30,000 bases of DNA. Source: Tubiluchus corallicola (taxonomy: Eukaryota; Priapulida; Priapulimorpha; Priapulimorphida; Tubiluchidae). A program made the translations under genes and the position numbers. Below, piece by piece: positions 19,184 through 27,380 of the stretch. Numbering within the stretch: the stretch's first letter is position 1; every line of letters starts with the position of its first letter. Location of the stretch: assembly GCA_030141605.1 (NCBI GenBank), contig JAQGDQ010001212.1:1-30000 (forward strand), read 5' to 3'. The notes below the pieces were generated by a model. It was not told the origin of the DNA. It ran no database searches and saw only the letters and a program-made list of their open reading frames with translations.

Positions 19184-19659
19184 CAGGGCCGGCCTTGGGT
19201 AATTGGAGGCCCTAGGCGAAGTGAATTTGGAGGCCCCAAATGAAATAGAAAAATAAAAAATAAATACGAAAAAAATAAAATTACGCAATTTATTAAAAAC
19301 TACCTGTATTTATATCTAAATCAACAAATAACTGAAATTTATACAAACATATTCGTGCAGATGTCATAAACCTTCAACAAAAATCAACTTTTCGTGCTTT
19401 GATGGCAGCAAAGTCTGCAATAAATTGTGAATAATCCAGAGACTGGACGATATCTCGTTCGATAGATATCATTGCCAGACTGATATCATTATCGTGGCCA
19501 AATAACGCACAAAATTCTCAAAAAAGGCGTGCGTGCGGCGAGAGAGAGGGAGAGAGGAGGCAGTATGTTCGCATAAAGCAAAAAAAATGTAACCTCGGCG
19601 TGAGGCCCCCCTGGAGGGTGAGGCCCTAGGCGGTTTGCCTATGCTTAAGGCCGGCCCTG
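19184..19659. mobile_element. hAT deletion derivative with perfect 13-bp ends
   Basis: The ends cagggccggcctt and aaggccggccctg are exact inverted repeats. The flanks share gttgtgt (19177-19183 and 19660-19666), close to a hAT target duplication. The interior keeps the tail of a transposase gene on the minus strand. The right part matches the element at 8169-8716. Confidence 0.85.
19380..19512 (-). pseudogene. hAT transposase C-terminal fragment
   Basis: The minus strand reads EFCALFGHDNDISLAMISIE, then RDIVQSLDYSQFIADFAAIK and ARKVDFC before a stop. Known: hAT transposases of the animal zinc-finger/dimerisation type commonly end with a SIE.......D.....FA..KARK pattern. Only about 43 residues remain, with no catalytic core, so this is a remnant inside a non-autonomous copy. 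It supports assigning the element to hAT. Confidence 0.7.
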
Positions 19660-19820
19660 GTTGTGTTTACACATCTACATTTGCCATGATAAATGGAATT
19701 TATTTCTCTGAAACTAAGAATATAAGTAGCAGTTCAATATCTGTCTACCAAAGTGATTAAGACACCTTTTAGACAAAACTGTAGGTATTTTGTTATTTAC
19801 TGTTATACATTATTTTTGCA

Positions 19821-20004
19821 TTAGCCACGTGTATCTGCATTGGCATTTCTGATAGAGGTAGAAAATTTCTCTACATCTTTTTGGGAAACTCTATCACTAA
19901 CTTCAACACTCAGAAGCCAAGGTGACAAAACTAAAACAGTCATGAATAAATGTACAAGAGTTGTCCTCTGAATCATCAATGCAATCTCTTCGTACATTTC
20001 ACTG
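19821..20004 (-). CDS. Candidate terminal exon with a membrane segment
   Basis: The minus strand shows a strong acceptor (cctgcccttttttgtttttag) and then an open frame to TAA at 19821-19823. It encodes SEMYEEIALMIQRTTLVHLF, MTVLVLSPWLLSVEV and a polar tail SDRVSQKDVEKFSTSIRNA. A hydrophobic stretch of about 17 residues could span a membrane once. Either this is the last exon of a longer minus-strand gene, or its ATG at about 19996 starts a protein of about 58 residues with an upstream untranslated exon. I do not recognise the family and could not find the preceding exon. Confidence 0.35.
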
Positions 20005-20445
20005 CTAAAAACAAAAAAGGGCAGGTTGTTGAAATTGAATCTAACAATCACAAGGAAAGGACTGTCAGGAAAAGTTCAAATAGATGGCAGCACGAATGTT
20101 TATAGCAAAACAAGCTTTTTGGATAATTGCCGTAATAAAACTCGTGTCACACTGATTTATTTTATATCAACAAATTACTTAAATAACTAAAAACCTAGTT
20201 TACATACCGTAGAAATGCTAACTAGGTTCAAGATGATCACTAATATAGCTTGTTTGATTTGTAACTAAAGCCACACACACTGTTTCATACTTACACGGTA
20301 CAACTTTGTAATTAACGCCTTACAAAATCATTATACTTACATAGTCTTAACAATTTTGATCAACAAAGACATTTTGATTTATAAAAATACTTCTGTCAAG
20401 GCCCAAGTATAATTCTTGTTGCTACTTGAACCTGAACAGTTATAA
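20005..20445. other. Unassigned flank
   Basis: AT-rich, with several possible minus-strand donor sites (acttac at about 20288 and 20335 on the plus strand). No coding stretch or repeat is recognised. Confidence 0.4.
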
Positions 20446-20938
20446 CAGGGGTGTGCAAATTGCGGCCCGCCGAGACAATTTGCGCGGCCCGCGAAGAGAT
20501 TTGTCAACCTAATGAAAGTGCGGCCCGGACGATTAATTGAGTGTATCCAGCTGAAGTCCGTGCCACGATCCCAAAGATAGTGCGGGTAGTTTTTTCTACT
20601 AGATCGGATACCATTAACCCTTACAAGATGGTTGTAGCTTAATGTCACTGTACTATACAGACGGTGTGATACACATTACTAATATGCATTGTAATGAAAT
20701 TACCACTATCTGTGCTGAAAGTAGAAATATATGGTTTGTAATATAAATTTTAATAACTTCTAAAATAGTTTCTTGAGTGTAGTAGTAATGATGTACGCAG
20801 GTCGGATGCAAAAAAAATCGTTATTAGGTCTTTCTGTACTTGGCTCCTTGATCAAACTGCCTGTGGCCTGCAGGAATTGCGGGAATGTTTAATGTGGCCC
20901 GGCTAGTCAGATAATTTGCACACTCCTGGGTTATAAGC
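20446..20938. mobile_element. hAT-like MITE, copy 3 (493 bp)
   Basis: The ends are caggggtgtgcaaatt and aatttgcacactcctg (one mismatch). The flanks agttataa (20438-20445) and ggttataa (20939-20946) match at 7 of 8. It lacks a short GC-rich piece near the left end that copy 2 has. Its overall similarity to copy 2 points to the same source element. Confidence 0.9.
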
Positions 20939-20946
20939 AATCAACA

Positions 20947-22736
20947 AACAAGAGCATTATGCCGATTTAAGTGACCTTGTCAGCACAGGACAGTTACGAC
21001 AACAGCAATTTTACAAAAATAAATTGCATCATTTACTCACGTTTTAGGTGCAAATGGTGTTAAAGGTTACTATACAACTGTACCATTATTAACATACTTA
21101 ATTCCCCATTTTCAAATGTACCTCAATTCGTTGAACAAGCGAAACACTATGAACAAATTACACATTAAACTGCTAAGTGAAAAAGTTCAGAAAGCAGTTA
21201 CTGCCGGTCAACAAAATATCAATTGTTTAAAACAACAAAGCAAATATGTTCCAGAAACCGTATGAAATGGCCGTCGGCATTGGGCACTAGCCACTAGTAG
21301 CCAGTACATCTGCAGTATATATACGCATAGATATTATTTACTGGGATGTAAAATTCGTGAATGTTTCATGACTGGTCAATGCTGACGCCATAACAATGTA
21401 ATTTATACATATATATATATATATAACTGACCAATCATGTTGGCACTTCAAGAAACACTTATAATTAGCTACATGCTGCACAACAATTTGTTTTGTCATT
21501 TTTATTCATAACAACAAACAATGCACACTATTACCTGCAAAGGTAATGAAGTAAGAAATCATAGAAAAATCATTTTCTTTAAATTAACACTGTAAAAAGA
21601 TCTGACAAGGTGTATGTTATAGACGACAAACATACGGCTAAAGCACTGTCCAGATAGCACACGTGCATAAAACATTGCACTTATGGCATGAATACAATCA
21701 CAGGATTTTAATGAATGATTTAAGATTACTCACTCTAAACAGATTAGTTTGTGGATAGACTAATGAGGTCACTTATAATTGCATTCACTTCAGTTTTGCA
21801 AGTTCACTGAACTACACAAAAACCTTTGAAGGAAGACTGGATGATTGTTTAGACCCCATTTTAATTTACTGTCCAAGATATACATTATCTTTCCTATAAA
21901 AGTTAGCAATTGTTCCTTATATTTGAATAATTAGCTTAGAAAGTTAATTAACGGCAACCGAACACAGCTATTGTTTACGTCAGAAACTAACCACAGTTTG
22001 TGCAATGGCAGGTGTCTTCCCTTGCGCATCAAGCACATTTGCATAGGTGTTACAGTACTGCTTAAACGCATGTCACGAAAAATGGGCTTTACATCATATG
22101 ACGTCAGAAACTAACACTGCAGTTCATGATCATGTTTATCACGGTACCGACTTCTATTTGTTGGCCACGCGAATGTGACAAAAAGGCGCCGCTGCCAATC
22201 TTAGCAGATTCACTGAGCCTCGCGTAGCTTTGAAAGTTTAACGAAATTTGAGTATCCGAGATAATTATTATTTAATCTAAGCTTTGATTTAAAATAAGCT
22301 ATTGTAGTTTCCAATATTTTAGAGCATTCTTTATTCTGAACTCATGTTCATACAATCATCCGGTTTCCTTTAACACAATGAAAGATGTGGCTCATTCAAG
22401 TTGAAAACAGAAGTAAATATGTTTGGCCAGGATACATATCACGACATAAGTCAACAGTACACACTTCATGGCAAAACTGGTAGATCTGCATCCTACGTAG
22501 CACGAGAGTTACGTTCTAAAATCAGAAATCTTATTGCTTGCCGAAACTAAACACTTTTACACAATTATCATCACGTTTATAAAATTCGGTACATGCGGTA
22601 AAAATAACTTGTCAGAAATCAACAACTAGTATAAAAACCACAACACTTAAACAGAATTAGCAAAATGTTTATCGCTTATTTTTTTACGCAATACAAAGTT
22701 TTTGTAAACACTCCAAGTTCGCTGTACTTTAAGTAA
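20947..22736. other. Intergenic or intronic, no confident gene
   Basis: AT-rich with a short (at)n run at about 21408-21425. The segment 22080-22230 is less AT-rich and contains a full CRE palindrome. I see no exon with both a frame and splice support. Confidence 0.4.
22099..22106. promoter_or_regulatory. CRE-like palindrome TGACGTCA
   Basis: An exact CREB/ATF consensus site. It lies just before the locally less AT-rich segment 22140-22230, which could be a promoter for a minus- or plus-strand transcript. About one such 8-mer per two windows is expected by chance, so the call is weak. Confidence 0.2.
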
Positions 22737-22738
22737 TA

Positions 22739-23067
22739 CAGTCGACCCTCGTTAAACCGGACCCCGTTAGCCCGGATATTGGATAAGACGGACGTCATCC
22801 GTGTTAAAGGAAACTGACCGATTTGCGTCCGAGCCGGAGTGCTAAACACAACACGGCCTACCAACTGTACAGTAATTTCTTTATCCTCACAGGTTAACTA
22901 TTTTAAAGTAATATACAGTATAGTATATAGTGCAATGTATATAGGCCTTATTAAGGTGATTATTCCTGTATAATATAGACCGTATATAGGCATATCGGAT
23001 AAATCGGACAATCGGCTAAACCGGACCCCCCCCCCCCCAATTAGTCTGGTTTAACGAGGGTTGACTG
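22739..23067. mobile_element. Tigger/pogo-like MITE (329 bp)
   Basis: The ends cagtcgaccctcgttaaacc and ggtttaacgagggttgactg are near-perfect inverted repeats flanked by TA (22737-22738 and 23068-23069). The family differs from 3807/8810 but has the same CAGT...CCCTCG end type. A run of C interrupts the right part. The 62-codon minus frame across the left border is an accident of the element. Confidence 0.85.
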
Positions 23068-23389
23068 TACCAAGTTTCTGAAATCATCTAATCTAAAGTT
23101 GGTTTTAAGCTGTCAAATAAGGCAATTTTTATTAAACTATTAGGAAACAAAAGAATGGTTAAGATGTTAGGTGAAATATGGATAAATTTACATAATTATG
23201 CACATTACGTATGTATCGGCAGCAATGTTGCGTTTATTGTTTTTGAAAAGTAATTTGTCACGATTACTAATTACTTCGGAAAAATTGTAATCAAGTTACT
23301 CATTACTCATTAACAGTCATTAGGTTGATTCACTTCCAAAATTTTCCAGCAAAATTAACTGCAATATTTTCACTGGGAAGTTAGAAAGT

Positions 23390-23727
23390 TCATTGGTGTA
23401 GGCTGTTGCAGGAGTCCTGCAATCGTAGGTGTGGCTGAACTGACCACGAAATTTGAACTTCGTCACCGGTAACCATTGTTAACAACTGAAACACGTACAG
23501 GGCTCATTGGTGTAGACAGCTGCAGGAGTCTCGCAATCGTGGGTGTGGCCAAACTGACGACGAAATTCGAACTTCGTCACCGGTAACCATTGTTAACAAC
23601 CAAAACACGTACAGGGCTCATTGGTGTAGACAGCTGCAAGAGTCTCGCAATCATAGATGTAGCTGAACTAAGGACGAAGTTTGAACTTCACCGGTAACCA
23701 CTGTTAACAACTGAAACACGTACACAT
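23390..23727. repeat. 114-bp tandem repeat, 3 units
   Basis: Units start at 23390, 23504 and 23618 with tcattggtgtag and end in acaactgaaacacgtac. Each contains tcaccggtaaccattgttaa. The third has a small deletion and more substitutions. Confidence 0.9.
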
Positions 23728-23869
23728 ACCATAGCCTTGGTGGTGTTACTGAGTTACCTCAGCATGTGAGCAGTGCACATGACCAAGTGTTGAATGTACA
23801 AGACAATCAGCTGCAGCTGTAAAAGCTTTTATGTCGCAGTCAGTCTGAATATCAACCAGAAAATTCGAG

Positions 23870-24315
23870 CTGAAATTGTCTCCGTTCTCGAGCAAAATTT
23901 CGGTACTCGACTAACCGCCAAACACGTGATGAACGCATGCGCGGCAAGACGAGTAGCGCCGAGCGTAACCGACCGCGCCCGAGAGAGGTCACACAAGTGT
24001 TTTTGCTCTTGCTTACGTATACCATCACACTGCTACCAACACGTAAGGTTTTTTCATGCAGGAATAATTATGTTTTTCTTTCTAAGGAATTCTATTATGT
24101 TTTTCTTCTCAATAATATCACATCTACTGTTTGAATAAACATTTTTGCATTATTATATTTCGTTTTAGTAATACTTTACAGTTCATTCGGTGCTTGAGAA
24201 CGGATTATTTGCTTCTACATTATTTCTTATGGGAATAAATGATTCGGTTCTCAACCAAATCGGCATTCAAACATTTTTTAGGAACGAATTACGGTCGAAA
24301 ACCGAGGTATGACTG
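23870..24315. mobile_element. Tigger-like MITE remnant
   Basis: The right end reads ggaacgaattacggtcgaaa followed by accgaggtatgactg with TA after it (24316-24317), the CAGTCATACCTCGG end type. On the left, ccgttctcgagcaaaatttc near 23882 matches, inverted, the inner right part (gtgcttgagaacgga near 24195). The far left end is missing, so the copy is truncated. Plus frames at 23794-24138 run across it and are not genes. Confidence 0.5.
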
Positions 24316-24539
24316 TAAGGTCATTATCTGACCAATGTAATAAACCGGTGTGGGCGTATAGGCGTTATTGTGGCAGAAATAACGAAGTAGCGTCATCGTA
24401 ATGAGTAATTTAATTACAAGACTAAGCAGAGTAATTGCTGCCTTACATTACTCGTTACTATAAAAGGTAATCTGATCACTAAACGCATTACTAGTAGTGC
24501 ATTACTAACCAACACTGATCATTAATATATGCATAGGAG

Positions 24540-24888
24540 CATGCTGGTGCTTCATAATGTAAACATAGCCGGTCCAGCTTAAGTAGAGTTCACCAGAGAG
24601 TAATTTTGCTTAAAAGAAAAAAAAACTAGGTTCAGAAGAACGAAGTTAACTTCGTAAAATAACTTTAGTACCTACCTATCTAAACTACTTTACAGGTCAA
24701 ACAAAATAAACAGAAATAACTCTAGTTTTGTGAAGATTTCTGCATAATATAGGCTGCACACGATGATGGAATGTATCAAGTTTCTTCTAGAAAACGCATC
24801 AAACGCTAAATTTCCCATGTTCTCTCCTCCTCCTCGATTAATGAGACATCACATTAGCATAATTTTGATTCAAGATCAAACTGATCTG
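24540..24888. other. Flank downstream of minus-strand candidate exon
   Basis: No repeat recognised. If the exon at 24889-25100 is real, this is its 3'UTR and flank. I see no AATAAA on the minus strand here. Confidence 0.35.
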
Positions 24889-25100
24889 CTAGGAGACGTT
24901 CTCTTTATCTTCCGCTGCAGCAGCAGCCGATTCCAACTCTCTGTTCACTTTTTCACTATGCAGCCTCTGCAGCACGTACTTTGGCATATCACTAGTTTCT
25001 CTTGCGGCAGCCACATCGTTCTTTGGAAAAAGTTTCTTCGGCTGCAACATTTTCATCTCTGTCACGTCGTCACTAGTTTGGCTTGCGGTTTCTTCTGTAT
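24889..25100 (-). CDS. Candidate terminal exon, soluble Ala/Glu-rich protein
   Basis: On the minus strand the acceptor caattcacttcag is followed by a 69-residue frame to TAG at 24889-24891. It reads (X)TEETASQTSDDVTEMKMLQP, then KKLFPKNDVAAARETSDMPK, then YVLQRLHSEKVNRELESAAA and AAEDKENVS. Base composition rises relative to the flanks and codon choice looks coding. The middle is probably helical and the end contains a KEN triplet. I do not recognise the family. Frame phase is 1, and the nearest donor upstream (acttac at 25431-25436 on the plus strand) does not give an open phase-1 exon with a start, so the earlier exon is unknown. The plus-strand frame at 24763-25104 is its shadow. Confidence 0.45.
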
Positions 25101-25109
25101 CTGAAGTGA

Positions 25110-25597
25110 ATTGAAAAAGTTATTAGTACACTAAATTTGCGGTTTTTGTTATATTTATTAATAATCATCTTAAGCTATAATCTGATTTGTATTACAATCA
25201 ATGTTGCCATATTCCAACAAAATATTGTGGTGTTTTATATGTCATTTCTATTAAAAAATTAAATTCTGAAGTTCTAGGCTTTACGAAACACAAACATTAA
25301 ATAAACCTAATTTGGTAATTTTACTAATTTATACGACGTTCTATCGACTATCGAATTTATAAGATTGTCATTCATTAAACTAAAATGTTCAAAGTGATCA
25401 GTTCATTCAAAATAATACAAAATGATGTGTTTACTTACATCGTATGTCTCCATAAAGCAAATCTAGTATTTACCAATATATCTGACGAATTATGCCACTA
25501 TCATACTGTGAAAAACTACTTTTAAAGAAGCCTGTTAACGTCTACCAACTAACTCACTTGCCCAGGTAGAAACAGAACTGCACAGGTGAGTGAACGT
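25110..25597. other. AT-rich stretch upstream of minus-strand candidate exon
   Basis: Probably intron and promoter of that candidate. A consensus donor on the minus strand (gat followed by gtaagt, at 25431-25437) follows ATGGAGACATAC, which would be a five-codon first exon, but its phase does not fit the next exon. Confidence 0.3.
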
Positions 25598-25609
25598 GGT
25601 CACGTGACC
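25598..25609. promoter_or_regulatory. Palindromic E-box GGTCACGTGACC
   Basis: A 12-bp perfect palindrome containing GTCACGTGAC, the preferred site of USF and MITF/TFE-type bHLH-leucine zipper factors. It lies about 500 bp upstream of the minus-strand candidate exon, so it could mark that gene's promoter. No TATA box is evident. Confidence 0.35.
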
Positions 25610-25819
25610 AACGAGATACTTGGCAAAATTCCCTACATGATTTATAATTCTATGCTCGTTAATTATTTTACGTGCTGATAATTGTGTTTGTTAATATTTC
25701 CGGATGCTTAACATTTGAGATAAAATACCGAAAATGACCTTACCGAATTACGTTATACTCGCACGGTTATTCAGTTTGCAGATGTGAATTTAGTGAAACA
25801 TTTATAGTCAAACCTGTGG

Positions 25820-25977
25820 TAAGTGGTGCGTGCCCTCGCTATGCTTATGGCTGCATGTGGTCAGTATCAGTTAAGTGGTGCATGCCCTCGCTATGCTTAT
25901 GGCTGCATGTGGTCAGTATCAATTAAGTGGTGCATGCCCTCGCAATGCTTATGGCTGCATGTGGTCAGTATCAGTTA
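25820..25977. repeat. 52-bp tandem repeat, 3 units
   Basis: Units start near 25821, 25873 and 25925 (aagtggtgcatgccctcgct, then atgcttatggctgcatgtgg, then tcagtatcagtt). They are nearly identical, so recent. Confidence 0.95.
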
Positions 25978-26537
25978 ACAGTTATGCTGTACACCAAAGT
26001 ATTGATTAATTTTTAATTTAATTTAAGTATTGGTTTGACAAAGTATTAATTTGTGACTTAAAATTATTTTCACATCTTACTGACTAATCCAGCTATGCAA
26101 GTATAACATATGCATGCGCTACTAACTAACAACTGCTGCTATACATTAATAATGCTTTAGATAAAATATAATAATTTAATTTACATTTACATTATAGTTT
26201 AATTTACATAGCTCACAGTACTAATTTAAGTTGAGTCTTGTTATTAAATTAGTAGAAGGATGGTAGACTCGATGATCTTTCGGTCTTTTCACAACCCTGT
26301 CTCTCTTAGTAGTCACATCATTTGTTACTGCTATGTTGACTATGTTATTCAGGCAAATAAATTATTCTGTATTCTGTAACTTGACACCTGTTACAATAAT
26401 ACCATGATAACAGTCACCCACTAATCACTAACTAACCAGCAGTAAATTGTTAGCAACTCTCAGTTATAGCGAACTCAATATTTGTAACATTATTTACATT
26501 TTACACAGATAAAATCATTAGGACTATATAGAGGTCC
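25978..26537. other. Intergenic, nothing recognised
   Basis: AT-rich with no frame, array or transposon end that I can support. Confidence 0.45.
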
Positions 26538-27060
26538 ACATAGACATAGACATAGACCATTTATTTTCTCCAATTAGTTTAACATCAAACGTTTTTTAAA
26601 TATTAAGTAATGATAATCATGGAGCAGGGCAGGGAAGGACCATAGGGTCATCTAGTCTCCTGCCCTTTCTTATAAATAGATTAGTATATTAAAAATTAAC
26701 GGTGATCTGCAGATAACAAAAACAAAAACAAATAAGAAAAAATAATAATAAAAAACAGTATAAATGATACAAATTATCCAAAAAGAACTGAAAACAAAAA
26801 ATAATAAAGTTGGATACCTAAATCTAAACAAAACAATACAATTAATCAGTAATTATGATTATTATATACAGTAGTTTCAAATGGGGTCTTATTAACAGGG
26901 GAATTTGACCAAGGTTAGTGAATAAAGTTAAAAACTGAGAGTATCGAAAGAAAAAAATATGCATCAAAAAAGTGTAATATAGAAAAATTTATGGGAAAAA
27001 GTAAGTATGAGAAAGAGCAACAATTACTGAGGAGATGAGGAGAAAAAAAGAAAGGAAAAG
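26538..27060 (-). mobile_element. CR1-like LINE 3' end, minus strand
   Basis: Read on the minus strand, 26621-26667 gives ggagactagatgaccctatg followed by gtccttccctgccctgctcc and atgatt. This is very close to the conserved CR1 3'UTR pattern (gactagatgacc ... ggtcccttcc ... atgatt). It is followed by a tctatg repeat tail at about 26538-26557. The upstream part (to about 27060) is A/G-rich with no coding remnant, so this is a 5'-truncated copy. Confidence 0.6.
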
Positions 27061-27196
27061 AAAAAAACTGTTTTATCGACTCAAATTTAGAATGGTTAAT
27101 TTAGACTCTGATAGACACTTAATTACCTGATTTAAGCGCTAAATTAACAATTAATTAATCAACTATTTAATCAAGAGGTGCATCATTATACAATAG

Positions 27197-27380
27197 AAAA
27201 TGTTTTTGAATGATACAAGTGTCGCCACCTACAAAATTATTCCACTAATAAAAACTAGGCCGATGTTGCTAACGAACATACCAATGTCGCCATTAGACGT
27301 TACGTCAGATGCACAGGAACTTTCCGATAATTTGTGGTACGTTTCTCCCTCCCCTCGATTGACTGCTGCTAAAATAAAAT
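27197..27380 (+). CDS. Candidate first or internal exon at satellite edge
   Basis: From ATG at 27200 the frame runs 60 codons (MFLNDTSVATYKIIPLIKTR, PMLLTNIPMSPLDVTSDAQE, LSDNLWYVSPSPRLTAAKIK) to a possible donor gtacgt at 27381, the first bases of the 41-bp satellite. Base composition is higher in GC than the surroundings and codon use looks coding. No family is recognised, the acceptor side is poor, and any partner exon lies beyond the window's right edge. Confidence 0.3.

Larger units (their letters stand above)
23210..24520. mobile_element. Nested element cluster with hAT-like outer ends (tentative)
   Basis: The outer parts contain inverted gtaat/attac-rich blocks (tactaattacttcgg ... 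caagttactcattac near 23265-23310, and gtaattgctgccttac ... cgcattactagtagtgcatt near 24430-24500). They end in ccaacactg, a pattern known from hAT-type repeats of animals with TAACGcattac motifs near a CAGTGTTGG end. The left end is not well defined and no target duplication was found. Inside lie a 114-bp tandem repeat and a second transposon remnant. Confidence 0.4.

Noticed and set aside
23794-24138. 114-codon and 65-codon plus frames
   Set aside because: They cross a truncated transposon and end in AT-rich low-complexity sequence; no domain is seen.
24763-25104. 113-codon plus-strand frame
   Set aside because: It mirrors the better supported minus-strand exon; its His/Phe/Leu composition is that of an antisense shadow.
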